The notes: a model not told the origin generated them from the letters alone. A stretch of DNA of 64,000 nucleotides from Bugula neritina (GCA_964035545.1 OZ037773.1:5596251-5660250), one strand, 5' to 3'. Positions 27,718 to 39,156 are shown, numbered from the stretch's first letter. Translations and numbers: made by a program.

Positions 27718-30700
27718 TAAATAACCGTAGTTTTGCATGCATTTGCTGTCACCGTGTCATTCGCTCATTCTGCAGATGTGTAACGAGTCCATCTGTACTC
27801 TCATCCCCAACTCAAAAGGCGGAACATGGTTTGAGTGTGAGCCAGAGCCGGATGTTAATGACCCGACCATCCTCTGCTATGTCGCCTGCACGCCTGATAA
27901 TAAAACCTGCCACTCGTCTGCTCATGTTGGCAAATCAGATTTCCCTCCAGAGTTCAAGATTCTTCTCGACAATAAACATGGCGGAACTAAGATTAGCATG
28001 CCGGCCGGTAATAGCTCTGAAATTCCGTAAAACACGTTTAATTAGTTTCTTTAATTACGTTGTGTAATTGCACTGTGTTGCTGATATACATGGCATTTGA
28101 TTTACAATAAGAGCAAAGGAAGAGCAGACGTTGGTATTTTGTTTACTTCCTTTTCCTTTCTGCTCTCATTACCTACAATATACTCTGTTCAGGTCATATC
28201 TGTGACAAGGACAAGGGCTTCTGTGACCACTTCCAGAAGTGCCGACAGATAAACGCCCAAGGTCCACTGGCTCGTCTCAAGAACCTCTTATTTAGCGCCA
28301 CCACCCTCCAGCTGATCAAAGATTGGGTTACCGTAAGTTTGTCTCACGTCCCTGACTAGATATCTGCAGCGTTTACTTATTATGATGTCACTGTTGAACG
28401 TGTACGTCTTCTGCAGTAGACATCTTTAAGAAATTTTATTTATTACTTTCTAGCTCATCTCAGCTTTTGCTACATATTGTTTGTCATCGCTATGGTAACA
28501 AGCTGTGATGTCACTTCCCCTTACAGGTGTACTGGTGGGCTGTAGCTCTCTCCATACTGGGATTTATAGGGCTGATGGCCCTCTTTGTCAAGTGCTGCGC
28601 CGTTCATACTCCCAGCTCCAATCCAAAGAAGCCTCCAGCAAGAAAGCTCACTCAAACGCTGACGTTGAGACGTAGGCAGCAGGCTCACAACGCTGCCAAT
28701 AGAGACCACGCTACGCACGTATGTTCTAGAATATTTCCCATATAGTATATCCTCAGTGTTCTATGCATTTTCTAAACTTTGAAAATACTTTTCTAAAAAT
28801 TTAGGCTTCTGTTTTTTTCTTGGAATGCGAATGTGTTTTTCTTAAGTGAAGTTTTGCTATGATAATGAACTGCATGTGCGTCTGTGTCTACACTCAGCCA
28901 TACTAGGCCAGTTGGCACGAGTCTACGTGTGCAGTGATACCAATATGATTTCTGTAAGACTTGCTTCTGGCTATACAACTCTTATGAGCTTCTCTCTTAG
29001 CGTTTCTACAGAAGGTTTTAACCACTTTCTAAAACTTGTGCTGCTCTATTTCTGATACTTTATCTGCACATATAATATGGAGATGCACTGATGATATTTT
29101 CCACTTTTCTCTTTTAGGAGCCGCTATCTGCTAACACTTTCATTTAGGTATTAAATCATTTAAGTTTTCTGTATTATGGATCCCAGCCTTATTATAACAG
29201 GCAGCAACTCTAAGGCTATAATCTAACATTCTAGGTAGTCGGGTTGAGAACTTCTGGTTCTAATGCTAACTTCCTGAAGCTTGAGCTGCCCATATACTTC
29301 TATTTGGGCAGCTTTTGGATTGATAGATTCATCCGTTGCAGATAATTAATTAGGGAGACGATAAAAGCAGCACTGGGTTTGGGGTGACTGAGTACAGTAT
29401 TTGTATACGTATCGTTGTCCAAACTTGAGAGCCCTTACCACTGCACTCGGGGACCACCAACTCAGTGCTGCTTCTAGCTATTATCCATCAGTTGCTAGTT
29501 TAGACTCTGCTTCCTAACAAAGTTTTGATATTAGTAGGGGTGGCGGCTGCCCCTTCCTTCTAACAGGTGTCAGTCAGTAGTAGTGCCTTTCTGTTGGGGA
29601 TTTGTTTTATGCTTTGATGTTGGTTTGTGCCACAGATCTTTGAAGAAATTTTCTTTCAAGTTTAAATTATTTCATAGTTGGACTCCATTCCTTTTTTTTG
29701 CACTTATACACTATTCTTACAGGCCTTGAAATTTCATTTCTTGGTCAATTCTATCAATTCATTAAGAAAAGTTCTTTAAAAGCCCACTAACCACTTTTAA
29801 GCACAGAGTTTTCTTTTATACTTTTTATAGTCTAAAAATAAAAATGTAATTACTTTCAATGAAAGTTTAAATTTAGCTTTTCTGTATTTTATTTTGACTT
29901 TTTTGGGATTAGGAGTTGCTACCCCTAGAAGTAAAGCGTCCCGAGGTAACGCCTGGGTGATAAAACTTACTGTGAGCTTTCAGTACCGTGTGTTAACCTC
30001 TTCCTATGTACTGAATGTCTTCTTTCGTATTTCTATCCTTCATCTTGTGTATAATTTCTGTGGCTCAGCAGCTTTGTGGGAATATTTTTGATGAATAATG
30101 TATAATTTCTAGTAGAAAATTTTAACACTATAGACTGCCTTACACTTATAACAAATCGTTTGTTAATGGCATTGTCTCCCCTTGTGTGTCATTTCTTCTC
30201 ATGGGAAATAACGTTATTATAAATTTGTCTGTAAATTTCTTTCTGCAAGCCTATTAACAGTACAGTATTCGTACTTTGATTAGTAATTGTCTTTTTACCA
30301 AGTCTTACCCTAGTTTTCACCATTGAACTAATTTTCAATAACTCCATTAATTTTATTAATAGTATTTAGTTATGCTATGCTTTGAAGAAGTGGCTTATTT
30401 ATAATAAATATTTCAATATTCTCCATTGAAAAGTCTTCTCTGAAAATATTCTCACACCTTCTACCTTGTGACTGAACAGTTGAACTATTTTTGTTTATAG
30501 AAAGTATTGGATATGATATTTTTAAATGTAGATATTTACTGGTGCTTATTTAACTCTTGTTCTCTGTGCTGTTAATTTACTCCGTTCACATTTTGATGGG
30601 TTTTGTCTGACCAGAGTCTGAAATGTTTCAGATATATCCTCCTCCTGCAACATCCAACAGACCCCTTACCGAGGCGTCTAATCACCCACCCGCATACAGC

Positions 30701-30835
30701 GATATTATAACTGAGGAACCCCCACGCTCTAGTAGAAGTGCGCAATCTAACCAACCAAGGCCACAGAGCAGAGAGCAGCGACAGCAGCAGTTTGAGATGC
30801 AGCAGCAAAAGTTAAAAAGAGGCAATCGTCGCTGA
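14401..30835 (+). CDS. ADAM10: ADAM10/Kuzbanian metalloprotease-disintegrin, complete
   Basis: Membrane sheddase of the ADAM10 family (Notch-type substrates in model animals). Exons: 14401-14482, 16081-16219, 16412-16530, 17735-17927, 19548-19644, 20117-20290, 21012-21161, 22129-22321, then 23002-23171 or 24017-24183, 25976-26177, 26592-26765, 27210-27406, 27776-28007, 28193-28332, 28527-28718, 30632-30835. All phases agree; the form with the first alternative exon is 885 aa. Order: signal peptide (1 to about 25), prodomain with a cysteine-switch-like Cys189, furin site RTKR 236-239, catalytic domain with [11 protein letters not shown] (430-440) and Met-turn FIMFA (Met464), disintegrin-type and Cys-rich regions with DPSQGPCC, transmembrane helix about 757-775 followed by [12 protein letters not shown] as in human ADAM10, and a basic tail with PPAY (837-840). 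Intron 10 has a GC donor. It is longer than human ADAM10 (748 aa). Confidence 0.96.
14473..14871 (+). repeat. Tandem array duplicating the ADAM10 exon-1 donor
   Basis: About ten units, mostly 45 bp with some of 37-38 bp, each carrying TGCTATAG/GTTAG. The final unit reads TGCTATAG/GTGAGT, a better consensus donor. Unit 1 is the true exon-intron boundary. Confidence 0.85.
16266..16320 (+). mobile_element. Fragment of foldback MITE family (one end)
   Basis: AAAGCAGCACCGAGTTGG with GGTCACTGGG, matching one terminus of the copies at 29363, 38025, 41952 and 47480. The opposite terminus is not evident. In ADAM10 intron 2. Confidence 0.5.
16727..16880. repeat. Low-complexity ACTAGT/ACTGTT repeat in ADAM10 intron 3
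   Basis: Imperfect short-period repeat of ACTAGTAGTACTGTTACTAG-type words. It produces a Ser/Thr-rich chance ORF on the minus strand. Confidence 0.7.
18020..18515. repeat. 25-bp minisatellite in ADAM10 intron 4
   Basis: About 18-20 units of the type TATATCTGTCCGTGTGTGTCACAGG. Because 25 is not a multiple of 3, each plus-strand frame cycles through all three readings and all stay open for roughly 480 bp, giving three overlapping artefactual ORFs. Every unit contains CACAG/G and CAG/GTATAT, resembling splice sites. Confidence 0.85.
20490..20670. repeat. 20-bp minisatellite in ADAM10 intron 6
   Basis: About nine units of CTTCACTACAGCTTCAACAT with C/T changes. Each holds a TACAG acceptor-like motif. 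Confidence 0.8.
21286..21760. repeat. 29-bp minisatellite in ADAM10 intron 7
   Basis: About 16 units built from ACTGTATATACATACATACTTACCTACCA-type sequence, with local loss of CATA blocks. Long plus-strand ORFs here are repeat artefacts. Confidence 0.8.
23002..23171 (+). CDS. ADAM10: ADAM10 alternative catalytic exon 9a
   Basis: 170 nt, enters in phase 1 and leaves in phase 0. Encodes GGVCSTYTS, then [20 protein letters not shown] and [13 protein letters not shown]: the beta-strand before the active site and the HExxH zinc helix. Acceptor CATTTCAG, donor AAA/GTGAGT. The third zinc ligand His comes from exon 10. It is homologous to exon 9b and occupies the same position in the protein. Confidence 0.93.
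23645..23760. repeat. Short tandem duplication between the two alternative exons
   Basis: Three imperfect copies of a roughly 50-bp unit containing GTTTAGTATTGTTGTACCACAC, lying between exons 9a and 9b of ADAM10. Confidence 0.6.
24017..24183 (+). CDS. ADAM10: ADAM10 alternative catalytic exon 9b
   Basis: 167 nt with the same entry phase 1 and exit phase 0 as exon 9a. Encodes [36 protein letters not shown] and [13 protein letters not shown]. Acceptor TTTCTGTAG, donor CAG/GTAATA. The zinc motif is intact and the reading frame undamaged, so it is not a decayed duplicate. Including both exons would shift the frame, because 9a exits in phase 0 while 9b needs phase 1. This enforces mutual exclusion at the protein level. 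Confidence 0.93.
25655..25966. repeat. 12-bp AT-rich repeat abutting ADAM10 exon 10 acceptor
   Basis: About 26 units alternating AATATACTGCAT and AATATACTATAT, ending about 10 bp before the CACAG acceptor at 25975. It replaces the expected pyrimidine tract. All overlapping long ORFs here are repeat artefacts. Confidence 0.85.
25976..26177 (+). CDS. ADAM10: ADAM10 exon 10: third zinc ligand and Met-turn
   Basis: Starts at His440-Asp of the HExxHxxGxxHD motif and carries the Met-turn FIMFAS and the SPCSLDSI segment. Ends in phase 1 at AAAG/GCAAGC, a GC donor. The frame meets a TAG about 20 bases later and no GT lies between, so the GC donor is the only way to reach exon 11, which continues [13 protein letters not shown] as in human NNCFVESGQPICGN. 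Confidence 0.9.
26178..26591 (+). other. GC-AG intron 10 of ADAM10
   Basis: Donor AAAG/GCAAGC fits the known strong consensus of GC-AG introns (AG/GCAAGT) at all but the last position. Acceptor GTTACAG at 26591. Homology on both sides and phase 1 continuity support it. Confidence 0.88.
27421..27720. repeat. (AGT)n trinucleotide run in ADAM10 intron 12
   Basis: Long AGT/GGT/CGT trinucleotide array beginning 15 bp after the exon 12 donor. It stays open in many frames (Ser-, Val-, Leu- and Thr-rich). Intron retention would meet TAA at about 27722. Confidence 0.85.
29118..29147 (+). CDS. Candidate alternative last ADAM10 exon (EPLSANTFI stop)
   Basis: A good pyrimidine-rich acceptor (CTTTTCTCTTTTAG) is followed in phase 0, as exon 15 requires, by nine codons and TAG. 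It would replace the 67-residue tail, removing PPAY, and end in TFI, which fits a class I PDZ ligand pattern (S/T-x-hydrophobic). Only splice-site and phase evidence; could be chance. Confidence 0.3.
   Translation, partial: EPLSANTFI
29363..29477 (+). mobile_element. Foldback MITE copy in ADAM10 intron 15
   Basis: About 115 bp with inverted ends AAAGCAGCACTGGGTT and AACTCAGTGCTGCTTCT. Internal GTGACTGAGTACAGTA and CACTGCACTCGG segments are shared with the copies at 38025, 41952 and 47480. Confidence 0.75.
29913..29945 (+). CDS. Candidate 33-nt ADAM10 microexon ([11 protein letters not shown])
   Basis: Acceptor GGGATTAG and donor GAG/GTAACG enclose 33 nt that read in phase 0 to phase 0, with no stop, between exon 15 and exon 16. 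It would add 11 residues to the cytoplasmic tail. No homology support; a chance open interval is possible. Confidence 0.35.
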
Positions 30836-32202
30836 CTTGCTCGCTCATAGTTATATATGAACAGTAATGTGTATATATAAATACGGTGACAGTCTAGGTT
30901 ATATAAATATTTTATTTAGTACGTCAAAGGCATACCAATCCATGCACCACGCTCTTCTAATACTCTTGATTTATACAAAGGTTACATGTTTTAGGAGTTG
31001 TTTTCTCGCACCAAATCATTTTCATACGATATTCCGATAGAATTACAGTGATATAAATACTTTTCTCCTCCTGATTTTCTGTAATGATCAATGAGAGTGC
31101 AGTAAGAGTGACTGTTATTTGACTATCACGGCGTGTTTCAACAGTTTTTAGTCATTTAGGGATCACCGTGAGTGGAAAAATCTCAAATCACAACCCCACA
31201 GCGTGGCTTTACTGAAAAATTCATGTCAAGTAACAAGAATATTTGGTTAAAATGTTTAGTGAAGATGACAATAATGTTTATTATGACTCATGTGATATCT
31301 CGAGGTAATGGAACCCGAATTGTGTATCGAATTTTAGTCACTTTGGTTATGCAGCACTGATCACGGAAAACTGTCTTGCAGTACATTTATCCAGGAAAGG
31401 CTAATAGATTGATTTTATTTATAGATTTACTTAGTATAAATGAAAGTTGGGTCGTGCTTTAGCTCATTTTAGGTACATAACTTCTATTCAAAGTTCTTGA
31501 TCTAATTAGATCTTAGGCTGAATAGAGCTTCGTTTTTGACATAGCGGAAAAGCGAACCAAAGTTCTACTGTTTTAGAATAAGTTTATAATCTTAATGTGA
31601 TTGCTCAATACTTCATGTTAATGCAAACAACTCATTGGTTCGCCACTACTTGCCTTCTGGTCTTATTATCTTTTTTCTCAAAAAGTTTGTTAAAAAATTC
31701 ATATTTTGATATCTTTTCCAACATCGTGCTTGACTGAGGCGAGTGAGCCATCTATATTAATGTTATTTGATTATGTTATGTTATTGTATTTTTAGCTATT
31801 TGTCATATTTTTATTGCTACAAATTTTAAAATCAATGTTATTAAAAATTTATAATTGGTAACATATTTTTGTTAAATAAATAGTTCTATTGAAAAATGTT
31901 TGTCTTCTGTAAACTAATTGCATTAAGGCTGCATCACTCTTCATTATTGTTCAAGAATAATGTTCATATTTACAAACTATAAGCAAGCAACAACAAATGT
32001 CGTCAGTAACTGTTGCATGGAGTCGTTGCCGCTTTGCTGACTTTCTCGGGCGCTGACTTCCAACTTTGAGAAGTCTGTCTCAAGTTATCAAGTCTCCTCG
32101 ATGTCTACTATTGTCATATCATCTGGTTTCTTTTCATTTGTTGAACTGTTTGCCAAAATAAATAGAGGGCTTTGATTCGCCGATTTTGGTGTGGTGGCAG
32201 CT

Positions 32203-32430
32203 ATGGAATGTCTGGTTTGTGGAAGTAGGGAAAACTTGCTCTCTTTAGGAGTTGTTGGCTCATCAGTTTCAGCAATGGACAGATTTCTCTCGAGCTGTGA
32301 CCTGTATTGTAGGAACTTGGTGAAAGATAAACATCACAACGAGGGCCAATACTGCAATGATTATACAGATTTTATACAAATAGGAAAAAACTGCCTATAC
32401 TACATACATGTACTAAAATGGCTGAAATAA
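32203..32430 (+). CDS. Weak candidate ORF, Cys-rich 75 aa
   Basis: Begins MECLVCGSRENLLSLG, with CxxC spacing, and later CDLYC and QYCNDY. A CxxC at the very N-terminus and further Cys pairs could suggest a small metal-binding domain or first exon. No downstream exon was found and there is no homology I recognise. It may be a chance ORF. Confidence 0.2.
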   Translation: MECLVCGSRENLLSLGVVGSSVSAMDRFLSSCDLYCRNLVKDKHHNEGQYCNDYTDFIQIGKNCLYYIHVLKWLK

Positions 32431-32885
32431 ATTGAAACAATTAAAAGCATAACATATTATATTTAATACTTGTATGCTTATTCCAACAGGGCATGGAAAC
32501 TGCTTACTTTGTTTATAATAAGCCTGCAACAGCTATATCTGAAACCCATTTTTTAGTAAAATTGATTTTTACAGACTTCCTAGCTTAACCTTAAGGTTTT
32601 CAACTGGTATGTATAACACTACAAGGCGTTTTGATACTTTACAGAAACTACAGTAACACATGCAGTAAATTCATGAATTAATAAAATATATGCATGTTTC
32701 AATGTCTTGAAACATGCTACTCACAAAGGCAACATTTGCTATAAACTTACGTTAGAGCTGTTCAGTTTTCAGTCACTATACAGTTTGTTAACCAGAAGTT
32801 TTGCGATTCAAGCATAGTTTTATGAAATAAAAATTGGAAAATAGGAAACATTCATTGTCAAAAAATTAGTTTTAAAAAAGCTTGC

Positions 32886-32891
32886 TTTATT
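32886..32891 (-). terminator. Polyadenylation signal of the 268-aa membrane protein gene
   Basis: AATAAA on the minus strand about 45 nt beyond the stop codon at 32938. Confidence 0.55.
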
Positions 32892-32937
32892 ATAATATGT
32901 TTATCTTTAACCCACTTCCTCATAAATAAAGCTCAGC

Positions 32938-35900
32938 TTACGATATATTATCTAATTGAGAGTTTGAACCAAAGGCTCTGGAAACTTTCCGTCTTTCTCT
33001 GTAATGTCTCGCCAACATCCCCATGGCCACCGAAGCTAAGTTCTGGTAGGTTTTGCGAGTTTCCTCGCTGGCTTGTGCTGGTGCATCAACAATTGATGAC
33101 TTCCTCCGTATACTGGCTGGCTTCCCATCCTGGAAGTTATCTATGGTATCTGCAATATCACATACAACTATAGCCTTAATCAGATTGCTTGTATGTAAAT
33201 GTGTAAATGTAATGCACCAGTCAAATCTAGTAGTGCAATAACTCAATATAAATAACAGTATAATTCCTATCCAAGGTCTAACCATGCATCTCCAGAATAT
33301 AGTGGTAATGGTCACAACAATTCACTATAACTTCTAGATAGTGCAACAAAGAAGTGATAATGCTTTGCAATGCTTATAACTATAGAGACAGGCTGACTAG
33401 CAAACTACACACAAATTATTCAAGGCTCTGTTATTGATTCTCACTTTAGGCACAACATTTTAGCCAATTTATATTTGAAAGCTTATCACTCTGATCTGGT
33501 GTACTAAAGCTGTGTTAGTGAATAAACAATGTCAGACATAAAGCTCTAGGTTCATGACAATGATTCTGAAAACAACATGGCCATGCTAGGCATTCAATTG
33601 TTATTTGAAATTTGTATTTTTAGTTATATAAATGAAGGCGGAAGCTAAATCAGGTTAGTAATGGCAGGTTTGATATAGTTTAGCACCACATTTTGCACCC
33701 ATGGAAACACAACTAGTCAATCTACTGCTGCTACTGCTTTGTAAAAATTTAAAAGTTGAATTCATAATTATTTGCAGCTATACGTTTAATCATGATATAG
33801 CTTTACATACTATGGAATATCGTTTATGCTGTAAAAAAATCTAGACAACAAATTTCTAAAAGAAAGTATAATAGTTTATTCAAAAAATGCCGTAGAATAA
33901 TAACTTAATTATAAGTTTTAAGTTTACAACCAACTGCCAGTTTAATTCTACCACTCTTTTTAAATTTGATTAAGATTTCAGGTATTATTGTCACATTTCC
34001 TGTTGCTATATAAATTGGTGTAGATTGCATAATTTCTGATACTATTAAAGTGAAATCAAAGCAAACCACATTGCTATATATATGTTGTTACCACTGTCAT
34101 TTGAGCAATACGACATGCCATACTATATAATATAAGTAGAAAAAGTATATACTGTGTAATATGATTAAAAATATGATCCTACTCACATATGCTATTCTCC
34201 CTGGATGACTCCAAAATTAACTCTCGAACCTTGTACTGCCAAAACGCAGCAATTTCTTGATTTCTAAAGAATGCAGGCAAATGACTGGTTGATCAAAGGT
34301 TGCCATTGCAAAAAGGAAGTGTTTTTAAATTTAAAAATATATTTAATCTGCTTTGTGCAAACCTAGAAAGAACTTTTCCTGGTTTTGCAGAGTTTGAGAC
34401 TTGCAGATATTCCTTGTAGTGGTCAAAAGAAAGACTTGGTGTAGCTTGTGGCTGGCGGGAATCTAAGGAATACAGGCTAAATTTTACAGGAAGTTTGGCT
34501 ACATATTATTCTTTACAATTAATAACAGATACACAAAAGTGCCCTATGCATTATAAAGCGTTGTATAGCAATACTGAAGAATAGTAAATGGGGTTCATAA
34601 AAATTATAATATATCATTCTTAATCAGTGGTGGTCAAGGATTGGAGAAAATGGTGGGGGTGCTGCAAGCGTGTCCCTTAACTGTGAGCACTGTTCATATA
34701 AGTAGAGAACAGTCTATAAAAGTCATGACAATTCAACAATATTGCAAAGAATTTTTTTTTTAAATACCATAGCCCACTAAAATTCAATAAGACCTAATTT
34801 TATTGTTTGGGGAAGAACACTACAACTTTATTGTATAAAAACACTCTGTTGAAGTTTATTTTATGTAATTGAATTCTAAAAATTGTGATATATAAGTTGT
34901 ATAGCTTATATAAATAATGTCAAATCTAATGGCTTCAATGCCCAAGCAATCATATCATTGCTTGCAAGTCATGCAAAAGATATTCAACATTCTTGTTAAA
35001 TAGAAGCAACCATCATATGTGTGCACAACTCAAATTTGGAAAAAAGAAGCAAGTACAGCAAATAAATGTGTTGCCATCAGCTGTCCACGAATGAAACCTA
35101 CTCATAACAAACCTTGGTGCTCTGTTAAGACTTTTTTCATCTTTTGCTCTTTCCAAAATATGTCTCGGTTGCTCGGCAAATAGAATGAGTGTTTTTTCAA
35201 GTAATTTTTCAAAGAGATGGAAGGTTTCTTCGCACGAGTGCCTTTAGGCTTTGTCAACTTTGTTTTTGGTTTCGGTTTTAAAGGTTGAATATTCTTGCCA
35301 GGGCCAGCCTTTGTAGTGCAGCAGCTTATTGGAGAGACAAAGTTAAATCCTTTTATTGCACTGGAATAGAATGTGCTGGAATTATTATACCAGGCATGCA
35401 TCAGCTTTGTTTATTATAAACTGCTATTTAGGATGAAATACATAGCATTATATTACAGAATTACAAAATAATTACATGAATAAAAGTATTTAGTATCATC
35501 AGACATAGGTTGGCCAATGTGCATGAGAATTTTTTTTATCTCTTACTTCTTAGTCAAGATATACCTGTATAATTTATAAAATCTACACTCAATATGTTGC
35601 ATGATTAAGTAAATTGTAACTGTGTTCTATTTTATTATATCATATTATATATTATACCGTGTAATTGTTTATATTATATCATATATATTATATCATATTG
35701 TATATTATATACTTATATTGCATTATGTTATTGTGCTATGCATAGGTATAACATAATATATGTAGATTTATCTTTAATATAGATAGTTTCAGACAAACTT
35801 GCATGTAAATCTACTCCTTAAAACAAAACCAATTGGGTGTAAAAGGCATGCCTGATACTGCATGCTGTAAGTTAGATTACTTACTATATTTTCTTTCCTT

Positions 35901-36054
35901 TCTTATATACAGCTACTGTCATAATAACCATTACAATCAGCATTAAACCACCCGCTATTGCGAAATACGGAGCAAGATCCTGTGCAATATTTTGGGCGGC
36001 TACGAATTTATTAGAAGTAGATGAGTCATGCTGTAATTGTGTTTTATTTTCCAT
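32938..36054 (-). CDS. Unrecognised single-pass membrane protein, 268 aa
   Basis: Minus-strand exons 36054-35885, 35360-35113, 34462-34363, 34263-34187 and 33149-32938 join in phases 2, 1, 2, 1 without a frame break, ending at TAA. I do not recognise the family. Visible: a 30-residue N-terminus with a possible N-glycosylation site (NKT at 3-5) and no signal peptide. A hydrophobic segment at about 30-50 (YFAIAGGLMLIVMVIMTVAV) is followed by YKKGKK, suggesting N-out topology. A Lys/Pro-rich stretch lies at 82-104 and a charged region at about 117-137. A PKA-type RRKS lies at 213-216, and an amphipathic-looking C-terminal part contains MGMLARHYRERRK. The consistent phases over four introns, with acceptors and donors on both sides, argue that this is a real gene. 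A short out-of-frame upstream ATG ORF precedes the start. Confidence 0.78.
35635..35765. repeat. AT-rich TATATTATAT simple repeat
   Basis: Imperfect ATATTATATCATATTATA-type sequence in intron 1 of the 268-aa gene. Confidence 0.6.
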
Positions 36055-38020
36055 TCCTTTCCATTAGCATGAAAATGTTTAAGCAGCAATAGCGTTATGA
36101 TCATATAGAATGCTTCACTGATTATGTTATCTTCAAATATGCTATTGTCAAACTTAATGTGGTGCAATTATTTTTTAGTAGAGCTCTAAAACTTTATTTT
36201 AGGTTAAATTTTTTATACAGCTGCAGATCAATATTTGAATTATCGATTGTGTTACTATTACTCAAATTTGGCATGTGATTGTTCAGGTAGCTTCAGGTAG
36301 TCAGTGTATTAAGTTGCTATAATTACTCTTGCACCTGAGATAAACTTCCTAGCTTGATTTCAAGTCAGCACAAAATAAAAACGTGCCAAAATCTCAATTT
36401 AATAAAATAAGGATCAATTACTGTGCAAAGCAAATCCAACATCTGCCGTCGACTGTAACCCACATACATTGACAGAAGGAGTAAAACTCAAGCTACTAAT
36501 TGTATTTTCCTATAACCTTACTGCCCATGATCAAGTTATATATTATTCCATTATAAAACTAACTCGCAGTTTATTAATAAAGTGTAATAGATAAAAGAAC
36601 TAAATGCGACAAAATGTGGAATCGCTATATATAGGACCCAACCTCAGATTCACTTCATCAATAAACTTTTACAGCATTAATTTATCATTTTGACCATGAG
36701 CATGATATTCCAAGAAAGCAGCCCAAAGTAACAAGTTTTGACTAGCATCCATGTGGAAATCAAATATCAGAAACTAAGCCACCCTCAGTTCAAAATGAGG
36801 ATCAGGAACATGGGATAGCACGCACACAACTATGTCCAGTGAATAAGTTAGTAGACCCAACAGTGTCTCACCAAGTGACAGATTACTCTAGTGTACAGCT
36901 GTCACAATGTAGGTCATTAGCTTCTTGGCTTATATAACACATTAGTTAGTAATATATTATATTCCTGTTATATGATACTTTTTTACATTAATAATTATTC
37001 TACATAATTGAATGACTCATACGTTAACCAAATATTTCATTGGATATACATGAAAGCTCAGTTAGTTGGCTTATTCCATCCTCATATGATCCGGTTGAAG
37101 TCATTTTAAGTTGATGGTTGCTAGTGGAAATGTACTTAAATTTATGAAAGCCATATTAGAAACATTTGCGAACCACTTTTAAATCTCTACTAGTAGATTT
37201 AAAAGGCTATACAATTAATAAAATGAATAACAGTAAAGAAAAACTTTGTGACTGAAGATAAATATAAGAGAAAAGTTTACATAAAAAATACATTAGTAAA
37301 ACAAAAGAAAAGTCAAAAGTGCATATAGGTACACAAAATATGTATTTCATAAGAAGTAAAGAAACATAAATACTAGTAGGCTACATATGAAACATAAATC
37401 AGTTTTTTCACCAACAGTTGGAGGCCAGTTAGCTCATGCAATGGTTGAGAAACAAATGCAATGCTATTTCACACAGTGATGTGATGAGATTGTGTTCATA
37501 AGTCAAGATTTTTCATTTTTGATTGTTTTTTACCGCAGCAATAATTCTAACTTGTGCTTCAAATGCAGCGGTAATATTGTGTAATAATACTATAATACTA
37601 ATATTATAATATTGTAATACTATAATACCACAATACTATAATACTAATGATAATAATAATAATAATAATATTATTGTTAAGTAGAAAATAAAAACTGCCT
37701 AGCATTGTCTCCCCATAACATTTAGGCTAATTTGTTCTGCTTAATCCCAAATTAGATGCACATTTCTGATTTATTTGTTTCCTGGGATGCGAGAAATATT
37801 TGAAGTGAATTAACATAATTCTGGTTACTTTGAGGCTGTGCACTTGGAACTGAGGCTGGCCTTGGAGGAAACTGCAGTGGAAAGTAAACTAAAACAGAGG
37901 AAGGGCTTGACTAGTCTAATTAGACTAGCAGTTTAAGTACAATGAGATGTGAATTAATAGCCCTTCCTATGACCCCATGACCTCAGTATGATTACTCATA
38001 GCAAGGGACGGACAGAAAAT
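36055..38020. other. Divergent intergenic region, 268-aa gene to phosphatase
   Basis: No exon supported. It should hold the 5' UTR and promoter of the 268-aa gene. An ATAATACTA/ATAATA microsatellite occupies about 37580-37675. Confidence 0.45.
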
Positions 38021-38024
38021 CTCT

Positions 38025-38153
38025 TGAAGCAGCACTGGGTTGGTGGTCACTGAGTGCAGTGGCTGCTGCTCTCGAGTTTGGAGCTGGAGCTTGGACATTG
38101 ATGTGTATACATATACTGTACTCAGTCACCCCCAACTCGGAGCTACTTCTAGC
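38025..38153 (+). mobile_element. Foldback MITE copy upstream of the phosphatase gene
   Basis: About 130 bp with inverted ends GAAGCAGCACTGGGTTGG and CCAACTCGGAGCTACTTCT. It contains GGTCACTGAGTGCAGT and CTGTACTCAGTCACC. Same family as 29363, 41952 and 47480. Confidence 0.75.
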
Positions 38154-39156
38154 AAGATTTTATAGTGAATTATATCTCTAGAGCAGGTTTTTATTTTGGT
38201 TTTTAAAATTGGCAGACTCAACTTGCACCCCAAACTAAAATACAGAAATTTTAACTACAAAAATAGCACTACAACTGCCAAAGTTGGACATACTGTATTG
38301 CTATAGCAAGGATTCAAACCCTACTTTCTGCAGCAAGAGCTAACACTAAAACTGCTGCATCACAAGGAACTTGTAATGCTCCAATAAACATTTGTAAAAC
38401 CTGGCAAAAGACCTGTAAGATGGTGTATTTTTGTGAGAAATAATATTAACTACTAGTCGCTATGCTGTAGCCCTTTTCTCAACAAAGTAAAAAGTGTAAA
38501 CCTGCAAATAAATGCTGACTTAACAGATGGTTTAGAAACCAGATGCAATGTTAAGCTGCGAGTCATGACCTTAACGTATTTCAATTAACATCACTGATAA
38601 CATTGGACTCAAAACTGCAACCAGATTTATGGTTTTCATTTCTTATATTTGAGTTTGACTTCATTTAAACTGATCAGGCTAGTTCGCAAACCAACAACTA
38701 AAACAGTAATTCTTTCAAACTATACATTATTTGAAAGCATTACTTTTTCTGTAAACTACTTTGACTCGGTTTATATAATCAAAAGACAACTACAGTACAA
38801 TAACGGCTTTGAAACATTATTCGCGAATGTTTGATTACATCAACAGCTTCTATTACTGCCCGTAGTTGAATGAATCGCGGTGACACGGAATTTGGTGATG
38901 GGTGATTGATCATGACACATATAGCTGAGATTATACGCAACACTCACAGTGAGATAATGAGGCGCTCATACGATGCACGAACATTAACAGGTTTCTTTTT
39001 ACACCGCATTGACTAATGTTTATTGCAGGTGCATTGTGGTCCGCCCAGTACGACTGCTAATTTATCTATCGCAGAAGGCAACACAAACTATCTGATTACC
39101 AGTATAACGAGTTGCTCATTTCTGAAGTCGTTCCAACAAACGTAATTTAGCTATTT

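Larger units (their letters stand above)
30836..32937. other. Convergent intergenic region after ADAM10
   Basis: Contains the ADAM10 3' UTR, with no unambiguous AATAAA close to the stop, and a GC-richer patch around 32030-32210. Apart from the weak ORF at 32203, nothing convincing is seen. Confidence 0.45.

Noticed and set aside
27388-28067. Poly-Ser, poly-Val, poly-Leu and poly-Thr ORFs
   Set aside because: AGT trinucleotide repeat in intron 12; exon 12 splices at 27406 and exon 13 begins at 27776.
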